Assembly: GCF_003044935.1 (NCBI RefSeq)
Contig: NZ_POXP01000002.1
Coordinates: 124,001-188,000, forward strand
DNA length: 64,000 nucleotides
Direction of reading: 5' to 3'
From: Neisseria subflava
GTDB taxonomy: Bacteria > Pseudomonadota > Gammaproteobacteria > Burkholderiales > Neisseriaceae
The notes under the pieces are model-generated. The model had not been told where the DNA came from, ran no database searches, and saw only the letters and a list, made by a program, of their open reading frames with translations. This document shows positions 48,062 through 55,389 of this stretch, one piece after another (position 1 is the first letter of the stretch; the number at the start of each line of letters is the position of its first letter). Position numbers and translations under genes: made by a program.

Positions 48062-48176
48062 CAATCGCTGACACAACACCGCTCTTTCATCCCTTTTGGG
48101 CGGTGCAGCAAGTAAGACGTTTTCCCGCAATGTATTGGCCATTCATACTTCTCCCTTAGTATGAATGGTTTTTTTT
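48062..48176 (+). ncRNA. candidate small RNA downstream of suhB
   Basis: This non-coding stretch folds into two clear hairpins. CACCGCTC (48077-48084) pairs with GGGCGGTG (48098-48105) around a pyrimidine-rich loop. CCATTCATAC (48139-48148) pairs perfectly with GTATGAATGG (48159-48168) around a loop containing CTCCC and is followed by eight T. TAGAAT at 48054-48059 could be the -10; the -35 is weak. The layout fits an Hfq-dependent sRNA with anti-Shine-Dalgarno loops, but it may instead be the processed 3' end of suhB mRNA. I do not recognise it as a named RNA. Confidence 0.55.
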
Positions 48177-48191
48177 ATCTGAAAAAACAGC

Positions 48192-48220
48192 TCAGGCCGT
48201 CTGAACGTTCAGACGGCCTG
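48192..48220. terminator. inverted-DUS terminator after ychJ
   Basis: CAGGCCGTCTGAACGTTCAG is the start of a nearly perfect palindrome that ends CAGACGGCCTG, 10 bases beyond the ychJ stop. Confidence 0.8.
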
Positions 48221-48229
48221 TTTACATTA

Positions 48230-48697
48230 CTATTTGAAAAACTGTCCGCAACACGCCTTAAACTTTTTGCCAGAACCGCACAAACAAGGCTGTTTCATCG
48301 TCGGCAAAGCAACGGTCGGATCAATAAAGTACCAACGCCCGTCTATTTTCACAAACGCCGACAATTCATGATGGCACTCAGTTTGCCCGTTCTCTTCAAA
48401 ATACGCCTCAAACTCGACCAAAGCATGCAGCTTGCCAAACGGCACATGACGGATAACCTTCAATCCCGACCACTGCGTCTGCTTACTCCATGCCGCCAAA
48501 TCCTGCTTGTCCAACAAATTCTGCTGCGCAGGGACGGTCGTGTCCACGATATAGTCGATTTCCTGCAAAACATACGCGCTGTAACGCGAGCGCATCAACT
48601 CTTCCGCCGTCGAAGCCGCCGCCTCACGCGCATGAAACGGTGCGCAACATTCCGTATAAACACGCCCCGACTGACAGGGGCAAAGTGTAGCCGTCAT
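48230..48697 (-). CDS. ychJ: YchJ-family SEC-C motif protein
   Basis: A 155-residue protein of the UPF0225/YchJ family. A zinc-binding SEC-C motif lies at each end: CPCQSGRVYTECC near the N terminus and PCLCGSGKKFKACCGQFF at the C terminus. Between them is an NTF2-like domain with RSRYSAYVLQEIDYI. The function is unknown; SEC-C motifs often bind ribosomes or chaperone targets. It converges on the candidate small RNA. Confidence 0.9.
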   Translation of the reverse strand: MTATLCPCQSGRVYTECCAPFHAREAAASTAEELMRSRYSAYVLQEIDYIVDTTVPAQQNLLDKQDLAAWSKQTQWSGLKVIRHVPFGKLHALVEFEAYFEENGQTECHHELSAFVKIDGRWYFIDPTVALPTMKQPCLCGSGKKFKACCGQFFK

Positions 48698-48760
48698 TCC
48701 TAATTATCCGAATAAATCCATTTCAAAATTATAACGCAAACCCGACTCAGGCCGTCTGAA

Positions 48761-48832
48761 AACGAGTGTAACGAGTTTCGCCAAAACGAGCGTAGCGAGT
48801 TTCGCTAAAATAAGCAAAGCGGGTTTCGTCAA
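48761..48832 (+). repeat. three tandem 24-bp repeats joined to a DUS
   Basis: Units at 48761-48784, 48785-48808 and 48809-48832 follow the pattern AACGAG.GTA.CGAGTTTCG with decreasing match. The first unit joins directly to a DUS (GGCCGTCTGAA, 48750-48760). A single inverted copy, also joined to a DUS, lies at 46246-46270. The array sits just before the rsxB -10 element. Confidence 0.8.
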
Positions 48833-48851
48833 AATAAACGCAACAATCTGA

Positions 48852-48857
48852 TATAAT
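48852..48857 (+). promoter_or_regulatory. extended -10 of rsxB
   Basis: TGATATAAT gives an extended -10 (TATAAT at 48852-48857), 24 bases before the ATG. No clear -35; the 24-bp repeats occupy that position. Confidence 0.5.
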
Positions 48858-48881
48858 GCGTCTTTTCGATTTTGACTATCC

Positions 48882-49733
48882 ATGATGACCATTCCCATCC
48901 AAAGCATCAGCCGCCTGTTGCCGCAAACCCAATGCCGTGAGTGCGGCTATGAAGGCTGCTTACCCTATGCGCGCGCCCTGTCGGCAGGAGAAGCGCCGGT
49001 AAACCTGTGCGCGCCGGGTGGGGAAACCGTCATGAAAGACATTGCCAACCTGTTGGGCAAGCCATACCTCGCTCCGGCAAAAACACAAATCAAAGCCGTA
49101 GCCCTGATTGACGAAGCCGTCTGCATCGGCTGTACCGCCTGCATCCGCGCCTGCCCTGTCGATGCCATTATGGGCGCGTCCAAACTGATGCACACCGTCA
49201 TCAGCGACGAATGCACCGGCTGCGGCTTGTGCGTTACCCCCTGCCCCGTCGACTGCATCGACATGGTTCCCGTATCGCAGCCCTTCCTGCCGTCCGCACG
49301 CCGTTTCAGCACCTCTGCCGAACCGCGCTTTGCCGCCGCCGAACACGCACAAAGCCGTTTCGAACGCCATACCGCGCGCAAACAGCGCGACGATGCCGAA
49401 CGCAAAGCCCTGCTGGCGCAACGCGAAGCCGCCGTCAAAGCCAAACAGGCCGCACAGGCACAAACCCAAACAGCCGCACCAAGCGCCGCATTCAACCCCA
49501 TGGATTTGATTGCCAAAGCCATGGCAAAAGCGCAATCACAACAGGATAAACTCGTCTCCTCCGACAACCGCGAAGACTTCAAAGCGCAACAAATCGAAGA
49601 AGCTAAAGAACGCGCCGAACTGCGCCGCGCCCAACGTGATGCCAAATACGGCAACGAAGCCGAAAAAGCCGCCGCCATCGAATTTCTGCGCCGTCACAAA
49701 GCCGAGCAGGAAGCGGCCAAAGAAGCCCGCTGA
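48882..49733 (+). CDS. rsxB: RsxB/RnfB-type ferredoxin without membrane anchor
   Basis: Electron carrier of 283 residues. The N terminus has the 4Fe-4S domain [13 protein letters not shown]...C typical of RnfB/RsxB, followed by two bacterial ferredoxin clusters, [12 protein letters not shown] and [12 protein letters not shown]. About 120 C-terminal residues are Ala/Lys/Glu/Gln-rich coiled coil. Unlike classical RnfB there is no N-terminal transmembrane helix, and no other rnf/rsx gene is nearby, so it is probably a soluble or adaptor ferredoxin. Two adjacent ATGs are possible starts. Confidence 0.85.
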   Translation: MMTIPIQSISRLLPQTQCRECGYEGCLPYARALSAGEAPVNLCAPGGETVMKDIANLLGKPYLAPAKTQIKAVALIDEAVCIGCTACIRACPVDAIMGASKLMHTVISDECTGCGLCVTPCPVDCIDMVPVSQPFLPSARRFSTSAEPRFAAAEHAQSRFERHTARKQRDDAERKALLAQREAAVKAKQAAQAQTQTAAPSAAFNPMDLIAKAMAKAQSQQDKLVSSDNREDFKAQQIEEAKERAELRRAQRDAKYGNEAEKAAAIEFLRRHKAEQEAAKEAR

Positions 49734-49803
49734 TTTCCAAAACAACAAACCATTCCGACCGCATCAGGCCATCTGAAAACATTGCACGAAAACCAATAAC
49801 TTT

Positions 49804-50802
49804 ATGACCACACAAGAATTTCCACACCAGCATACCGCCCATTGCGAAAGCGGTGTGATGTCCACCCTGCTCAAATACCATGGCCACAATTTAGATGAAG
49901 CCATGATTTTCGGCATTGCCCATGCGCTGACATTTGTCTGGATGCCGCTGATCAAATTAAACGGCATGCCGCTGGTTTCTTACCGTACCGCGCCGCGCAG
50001 CATCATCAAAAACACCTGCAAGGCATTGGGGCTGAAATTGTCTGTCCGCAAATTTTCCGACGCACAAAGAGGACAAGCCGCATTGGATGCCGCGCTATCC
50101 TCAGGCAAACTGGCCGGTTTGCAAACCTCCGTCTTTTGGCTGCCCTACTTCCCGCCGCAAATGCGCTTCCATTTCAACGCACACAATCTTTTAGTGTACG
50201 GCAAAGACGGCAACGACTACCTCATCAGTGACCCCGTATTTGAAACCGTGCAACGCTGCGCCGCCGAAGATTTGCAGCGTGCGCGCTTCGCCAAAGGTGT
50301 ATTGGCGGCAAAAGGCATGATGTACACCTTGGAAGATAACAGGCCGTCTGAAAAAATCATGGCAGACTTACCCGCCATTATCCGCAAAGCCATACGCAAA
50401 AACGCCAAACATATGCTCGCGCCGGTCTTTTTCATCGGCGTAAAAGGCATCCGCACGCTGGCAAAAAAAATCGAATCCCTGCCTGCCAAACAAAACGACA
50501 AATACCAAAAACTGTTTCTTGGCCATTTGGTGCGGATGCAGGAAGAAATCGGTACCGGCGGCGCAGGTTTCCGCTATATCTACGCCTACTTCCTCGAACA
50601 AGCCGCTCATATCTGCAACGAACCTGCGTTTCAGACGGCCTCAGAACAAATGACCGCCATCGGCGACCAATGGCGCCAATTCGCAGCAATGTGTGTGAAA
50701 CAGTGCAAAAAGCCGTCTGAAAATGGTTGCCGCAACATTGCCGAATTTCTGCGCAAAATTGCGGATGATGAAGAAGCGTTATGGCGGGGATTATTGAAAT
50801 AA
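49804..50802 (+). CDS. BtrH N-terminal domain protein (cysteine peptidase/acyltransferase fold)
   Basis: A 332-residue protein with a BtrH-like N-terminal domain. The probable nucleophile is Cys14 in HQHTAHCESGVMSTLLKYHG, with the conserved AHNLLVYGKDGNDYLISDP block holding His and Asp. A helical C-terminal domain of DUF4872 type follows. In butirosin synthesis BtrH transfers an acyl group from an ACP-like carrier to the sugar; other members are uncharacterised. It is followed by a secreted SH3-like protein and an ABC-2 exporter. An ACP/ketosynthase set lies 4 kb away. A link is possible but unproven. Confidence 0.8.
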   Translation: MTTQEFPHQHTAHCESGVMSTLLKYHGHNLDEAMIFGIAHALTFVWMPLIKLNGMPLVSYRTAPRSIIKNTCKALGLKLSVRKFSDAQRGQAALDAALSSGKLAGLQTSVFWLPYFPPQMRFHFNAHNLLVYGKDGNDYLISDPVFETVQRCAAEDLQRARFAKGVLAAKGMMYTLEDNRPSEKIMADLPAIIRKAIRKNAKHMLAPVFFIGVKGIRTLAKKIESLPAKQNDKYQKLFLGHLVRMQEEIGTGGAGFRYIYAYFLEQAAHICNEPAFQTASEQMTAIGDQWRQFAAMCVKQCKKPSENGCRNIAEFLRKIADDEEALWRGLLK

Positions 50803-50883
50803 TCAGGATTTATTCGATCCCGATTAATCTACCGTGAATTATTTTGACATTCAGGCCGTCTGAAAACTAAAAGAAATAAAAAA

Positions 50884-51627
50884 ATGCGTTACTTAGCTTC
50901 CCTCTTATTATTGTGTTCCGCCTTAACCCATGCCGCGCCGCAAAACGGCTTTGCCTTGGTTCATGATGCCGACGGACACACCAACTTACGCGAACGCCCC
51001 GATTTGAAAGCCAAAGTCTTGGCAAAAATTCCCAACGGCACACCGTTGGAATGTATAGAAGAACTCAGTGAAAACAGGTCGGACTTCTGTTTTGTTCAGC
51101 TGCAACAGGCAAACGCCGACGATTCTGGCTTTATCCATTACAGCCGTTTAACATTTCCCGCCTCCGACAAAAACTTCGTCCGCCTGCGCGAACAATCTGG
51201 TCATGACGATACACTGACTTTGTCCGGCAACGGTCAAAAGGTACACATCGTAGCCCGCCGCATTCACCCAAAACGCAGTGATTTCTCGGGTATCAGCAAA
51301 GACAAATACACCGCGCGATTCTATCAAGGCAAACCTTTCTATGGTACAGACTACGTCATCCCCAAAAGCGTGTTCGCGCTTGAGCGTATCACGCTAAACG
51401 GTCAAGCGGTTCCCGCTGCCGAACTGCAAGGACTGTTCTCGCCCGATTTTGCCGCCACCGCACGCGGCAGCAATGTATATCAAGGCTGGAAAGCCTATTA
51501 CCGCCACAGCGATAAGACGCTTTACCTGTTCGGCAGACAAGGTTCGGACGGTGATCCTTTCGGCGTCTGCTTTATATTTAAGGACAGCAAATTCCAGCGC
51601 CGTTATTTATGGGGTGCTGCGATTTAA
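50884..51627 (+). CDS. secreted protein with SH3-like domain
   Basis: A 247-residue exported protein: signal peptide (MRYLASLLLLCSALTHAA), a bacterial SH3-like segment (residues 20-95; HTNLRERPDLKAKVLAKIPNG is the typical start) and an uncharacterised C-terminal domain with a FGVCF cysteine. SH3-like domains in the periplasm often bind peptidoglycan or partner proteins. It lies between the BtrH-like gene and the ABC transporter with spacings of about 80 and 27 bases, so operon membership is likely. Function not known. Confidence 0.75.
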   Translation: MRYLASLLLLCSALTHAAPQNGFALVHDADGHTNLRERPDLKAKVLAKIPNGTPLECIEELSENRSDFCFVQLQQANADDSGFIHYSRLTFPASDKNFVRLREQSGHDDTLTLSGNGQKVHIVARRIHPKRSDFSGISKDKYTARFYQGKPFYGTDYVIPKSVFALERITLNGQAVPAAELQGLFSPDFAATARGSNVYQGWKAYYRHSDKTLYLFGRQGSDGDPFGVCFIFKDSKFQRRYLWGAAI

Positions 51628-51654
51628 ATATCGCTCGAAAGGCCGTCTGAAACC

Positions 51655-52569
51655 ATGATTCAAATCCAATCCCTCTCCCACCATTATCCCAAAGCCGAAA
51701 CTGCCGCGCTGGACAATGTGTCGTTCGATATTGCCGACGGCGAATGTTTGGGGCTGCTCGGCCACAACGGTGCGGGGAAAACGACGCTGATGTCGCTTTT
51801 GGCCGGCTTGCAGGAAGTACGGCAGGGCGAAATTTTGTTTGACGGCAAGCCGTTGCGCCTGTTAAGCCGCAACGAGCGGCAAAAAATCGGTTTGGTGCCG
51901 CAGGATTTCGCGTTTTATCCGCAGCTTTCGGTGTGGGACAACCTGCTGTTTTTCGCCTCACTTTACAAAGTGCGCGACAAAGGCCGTCTGAACACGCTGT
52001 TGGAGCAGACCGACCTGACCACCCACAAAAACAAAGCGGCAAAGCATCTTTCGGGCGGGCTTAAACGCCGTCTGAATTTTGCCATCGGCCTGATTAACTC
52101 TCCACAACTGGTGTTCCTCGACGAAATCACGGTAGGCATCGACCCGCAGTCGCGCCGCTTTATCCTCGACAGCGTGGCGGATTTGACACGGCAGGGAGTA
52201 ACCGTGGTTTATACCTCACACTATCTGTCGGAAATTGAGCAGCTTTGCGACAAAATCGCGCTGCTGCAGCACGGCAAGCTGGTGTACCACGGCGGTTTGG
52301 ACGAGCTTTTAAGTACGCAAACAGGTGTCGTGCTCTTTACCGTCGAACCGCCACTGCCGCCTCAAACGCTGACTGCTTTGGGTGCCAAGCAAGTGGACAG
52401 CCGCGGCATGATGGAAACGACGCACGATGCCGCCGCCGTTTACGCCGCCCTGCAACAAAGCGGCGCACAAATCCGCTACTTCCAGCAGGGACACGGTTCG
52501 CTGGAAACGTTTTACCTTGATTTCCTGCGCAAAGACAAACCGGCAACAGATAAGCAAAATCCACAATGA
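51655..52569 (+). CDS. ABC transporter ATP-binding protein (ABC-2 exporter)
   Basis: ATPase of 304 residues: Walker A GHNGAGKTT (36-44), Q-loop VPQDF, signature LSGGLKRRL, Walker B LVFLDE followed by ITVGIDPQSRR, and the H-loop in YTSHYLSEIEQL. The C-terminal extension (about 210-300) is typical of drug- or lipid-type ABC-2 exporters. Its stop overlaps the permease start (ATGA). Substrate unknown. The BtrH-like and SH3 genes upstream may supply or modify it. Confidence 0.93.
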   Translation: MIQIQSLSHHYPKAETAALDNVSFDIADGECLGLLGHNGAGKTTLMSLLAGLQEVRQGEILFDGKPLRLLSRNERQKIGLVPQDFAFYPQLSVWDNLLFFASLYKVRDKGRLNTLLEQTDLTTHKNKAAKHLSGGLKRRLNFAIGLINSPQLVFLDEITVGIDPQSRRFILDSVADLTRQGVTVVYTSHYLSEIEQLCDKIALLQHGKLVYHGGLDELLSTQTGVVLFTVEPPLPPQTLTALGAKQVDSRGMMETTHDAAAVYAALQQSGAQIRYFQQGHGSLETFYLDFLRKDKPATDKQNPQ

Positions 52570-53819
52570 CGATTTCCTCCCTCCTCAAAGAACTCAAACT
52601 GCTCTGCCGCGACCTGCACGGTTTGGCCGTGTTGTTTGTGATGCCCATCGCCTTCATGCTGATTATGTCGTTGGCGCTAAGCCGCGACCAAGATCCGCAC
52701 ACTGACAGCCGTATCGCGCTGGTTGGTGCAACAAACGACAGTATCAATACCGCGCTGGCCGCCGCTCTGGAAAAAGAGCAGATTCATGTTACGCGGACGC
52801 CGTCTGAAAAACTGACCGACGCGCAAAACGGCCTACACGACAAGCGTTTTCAACTGGTGCTGCACAACCCGAACCCCGCTTCCGGCAAAATCGCCGACGA
52901 CAAAGCCCTGCAAATCTATGTACCGCCCGATACCGAGCCTTCATGGCTGGCGGCTGTCAAAGGCGTTTTGCAGCAGCACTACACCGAAACGCGGCTAGAC
53001 GCCTATTTCGACAACAACGACGGCATCAAAATCGACAATAAAAAACTGCCCCGCTCCATCCGTAAAGACATCCAGAAAAAAGTCGATGAAAAAAACGACG
53101 AACAATTCGCCGCCGTGCGCAGCTTTTTAGATAAAAAAATGCTGGAAGAACACTATCTGAGTGCAGGCAGCGGCACGGTGGAAAAACCCAACGCCGTACA
53201 ACACAGCGTTCCCGCATGGCTGATTTTCGGTATGTTTTTCATCATGATACCGCTGTCGAACGTTATGGCGCTGGAACGCCAGACCAACACCATCACCCGC
53301 CTGCGTCTCGCCCGCGCCTCCGCGTCCGGCCTGATTGCCGCCAAACTCGTTCCCTATTTCCTGATTAACCAGCTTCAGTTTGTCGGAATGCTGCTGCTCG
53401 GCCGCTACCTATTACCCGAAATCGGCGTACCCGCCCTCATACTCAACGGCAGCCTTGTTCCCTACGCGTTGCTGTCCGCTGCCGTCAGTGCCTCCGCCCT
53501 TGGCTACGCGCTATTAATCAGCGTCTGCTCCAAATCCACCGAACACGCCGTCGTCCTCGGCGGCGGCGGCATTATCCTGATGGCGGCAATCGGCGGCATT
53601 ATGGTGCCTGCACACGTCATGCCCGAAACCATGCAGCAACTTACTTGGATTTCCCCGATGGCTTGGGGCTTGAAGGCTTTTCAGGAATTACTGCTCAACC
53701 GCAGCGGCTTGAATGGAATCGGCCAGTATCTGCTCTTATTGTCTGCATTCTCTTTTACCACACTGACTGCTGCCGTATTGGTTTATCGTAGGCAGTTGCA
53801 GACGCAGGTAAGGTTTTAA
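52566..53819 (+). CDS. ABC-2 type transporter permease
   Basis: Membrane partner of the preceding ATPase, 417 residues. The YhgE/Pip-like layout is clear: one N-terminal helix (about 17-36), an extracytoplasmic domain of about 180 residues, then five C-terminal helices. SVPAWLIFGMFFIMIPLSNVMALE, RLRLARASASGLIAAK and the TWISPMAWGLKAF segment are typical ABC-2 features. The large external domain suggests export of a sizeable or amphipathic substrate. It ends the operon, followed by a DUS terminator. Confidence 0.92.
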   Translation: MTISSLLKELKLLCRDLHGLAVLFVMPIAFMLIMSLALSRDQDPHTDSRIALVGATNDSINTALAAALEKEQIHVTRTPSEKLTDAQNGLHDKRFQLVLHNPNPASGKIADDKALQIYVPPDTEPSWLAAVKGVLQQHYTETRLDAYFDNNDGIKIDNKKLPRSIRKDIQKKVDEKNDEQFAAVRSFLDKKMLEEHYLSAGSGTVEKPNAVQHSVPAWLIFGMFFIMIPLSNVMALERQTNTITRLRLARASASGLIAAKLVPYFLINQLQFVGMLLLGRYLLPEIGVPALILNGSLVPYALLSAAVSASALGYALLISVCSKSTEHAVVLGGGGIILMAAIGGIMVPAHVMPETMQQLTWISPMAWGLKAFQELLLNRSGLNGIGQYLLLLSAFSFTTLTAAVLVYRRQLQTQVRF

Positions 53820-53875
53820 ACGTTTGTCTGCCCGAAGTAGAAAACTTATTTCTCAAAACCATTCCTATAAAACTT

Positions 53876-53908
53876 CAGGCCGTCTGAAATTATCTTTCAG
53901 ACGGCCTG
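53876..53908. terminator. inverted-DUS terminator after the ABC operon
   Basis: CAGGCCGTCTGAAA/TTTCAGACGGCCTG hairpin about 60 bases beyond the permease stop. Confidence 0.8.
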
Positions 53909-53975
53909 ATGCTTGATATGCTATGGATTGTTTCAATAACAAAATATACTCAACAAAATACCAAAATTCAAACGC

Positions 53976-54005
53976 AAAAAAACCTGCTTTTTTTCAAAGC
54001 AGGTT
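53976..54005 (-). terminator. intrinsic terminator of tRNA-Lys
   Basis: AACCTGCTTT/AAAGCAGGTT stem followed by T on the minus strand, just downstream of the tRNA. Confidence 0.85.
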
Positions 54006-54013
54006 TTTATATT

Positions 54014-54089
54014 TGGTGGGTCGTGAGCGATTCGAACGCTCGACCAACGGATTAAAAGTCCGCTGCTCTACCGACTGAGCTAACGACCC
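54014..54089 (-). tRNA. tRNA-Lys (TTT anticodon)
   Basis: A 76-base tRNA with encoded CCA. Acceptor GGGTCGT pairs with ACGACCC. The anticodon loop CTTTTAA gives anticodon TTT. Very close to E. coli tRNA-Lys as I remember it. A consensus promoter lies directly upstream. Confidence 0.95.
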
Positions 54090-54101
54090 GATAAGCTGTG
54101 C

Positions 54102-54130
54102 ATTATAGAGATGGGGCACACAGCTGTCAA
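54102..54130 (-). promoter_or_regulatory. tRNA-Lys consensus promoter
   Basis: Minus strand TTGACA (54130-54125), 17-base spacer, TATAAT (54107-54102), a perfect sigma70 consensus. Predicted start about six bases before the mature tRNA. Confidence 0.85.
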
Positions 54131-54147
54131 CACTTTTTTAAACTTTT

Positions 54148-55227
54148 TTATTCGACGACGATTTTCGGGAAGCGGCTGCTGAAGTCTTTGCCTTTATCGG
54201 CAATGGCCAGTGCAATTTGGAAGGCGGCTTCGGTGTAGATGTCGGCGATAGTTTGGTTGTTTTCAAACAAGGCCGAAGATGTACCGCTGTCCATGGCTTC
54301 GCGTACAGGCAGGCTCAACGGAAGCTGGCCGAGCAATGGTACGTTCAAACGCTCTGCCAGGTTTTTACCGCCTTCTGCGCCAAAGATTGCTTCAGCATGG
54401 CCGCAGTTGGTGCAAATATGGACAGACATGTTTTCCAAAACGCCCAAAATCGGAATATTGACTTTGTTGAACATATCCACGGCTTTGCGTGCATCAATCA
54501 GGGCGATGTCTTGCGGCGTGGTGACGACAACGGAGCCGGTTACGGGGATTTTTTGCGACAGGGTCAATTGGATATCGCCGGTACCGGGCGGCAGGTCAAT
54601 GAAGAGATAATCGACATTGTCCCATTCGCTTTGGAACATAAGCTGTTGCAAGGCTTGGCTGACCATCGGGCCGCGCCAAACGACGGCTTGGTCGGTATCG
54701 ACCAGAAAACCGATGGACATCACTTGAATGCCGCTTTCGGCTTCAACGGGAATGAGTTTTTTGTTTTGTTGGTCGGGTTTGCGGTCTTGTACGCCGAGCA
54801 TGGTGGGCTGGCTTGGGCCGTACAGGTCGGCATCGAGTACGCCGACGCGCGCGCCCATTCTGGCCATTGCGGTGGCAAGGTTGGCAGTGGTCGTTGATTT
54901 GCCGACGCCGCCTTTGCCCGATGCAACGGCGATAATGTTTTTCACGCCTTTGATGGTTGCTACGCCGGGTTGAACTTTATGCGTACCGATTTCGGTATCG
55001 ATACTCAAGTGAATGTGGGTATCGCCGGTATGCGAAATGACGGCTTCTTGAACGGCGTTGGCAATGTCTGCGGCAATATGGGCAACTGGGAACGCGAATT
55101 TCAGGCCGATATGCAGGCCGTCTGAATGCTCTTCCAGAAGCGAAACGGCTTTTTCGCTGCCCAAAGTGCGTATTGTGGTGGGAATCAACACGGCATCGAG
55201 TGCGGTTCGGATGGCTGGGATATTCAT
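54148..55227 (-). CDS. mrp: iron-sulfur cluster carrier protein Mrp/ApbC
   Basis: P-loop ATPase that carries Fe-S clusters to apoproteins. The 359 residues have an N-terminal DUF59/MIP18-like domain (1-85), the deviant Walker A GKGGVGKSTTTANLA and the C-terminal CTNCG pair for cluster binding. LIDLPPGTGD and GVLENMS are also typical. Start at 55227 (MNIPAIRTALDAV) has AGAGG upstream; the longer frame adds 28 unlikely residues. Stands alone. Confidence 0.95.
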   Translation of the reverse strand: MNIPAIRTALDAVLIPTTIRTLGSEKAVSLLEEHSDGLHIGLKFAFPVAHIAADIANAVQEAVISHTGDTHIHLSIDTEIGTHKVQPGVATIKGVKNIIAVASGKGGVGKSTTTANLATAMARMGARVGVLDADLYGPSQPTMLGVQDRKPDQQNKKLIPVEAESGIQVMSIGFLVDTDQAVVWRGPMVSQALQQLMFQSEWDNVDYLFIDLPPGTGDIQLTLSQKIPVTGSVVVTTPQDIALIDARKAVDMFNKVNIPILGVLENMSVHICTNCGHAEAIFGAEGGKNLAERLNVPLLGQLPLSLPVREAMDSGTSSALFENNQTIADIYTEAAFQIALAIADKGKDFSSRFPKIVVE

Positions 55228-55333
55228 AATCTGCCTCTTGAATGTGGGAAATTGTTTATGTGCGCGATTTGTCGTGCGACAAATCTGCCAAATTATACCC
55301 TTGAACGCCATGTAAGGGATACGCCCGAAAAAC

Positions 55334-55365
55334 TTCAGGCTGCCTGAAACATCGGGCAGCCTGAA
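55334..55365. terminator. hairpin with Simonsiella/Kingella-type uptake words
   Basis: TTCAGGCTGCC and GGGCAGCCTGAA form a stem just beyond the glyS... upstream neighbour mrp start and beyond the glyS stop (55390), so it should terminate glyS. The arms resemble AGGCTGCCTGAA and AGGCAGCCTGAA, the dialects of Simonsiella and Kingella, not the AGGCCGTCTGAA used elsewhere here. Confidence 0.7.
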
Positions 55366-55389
55366 AAGAGGGGCAACTGAAACGCGGCC

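Noticed and set aside
48704..48907. 67-residue minus-strand frame with repeated LAKLATL-like residues
   Set aside because: It arises from translating the 24-bp DNA repeats and overlaps the rsxB promoter.
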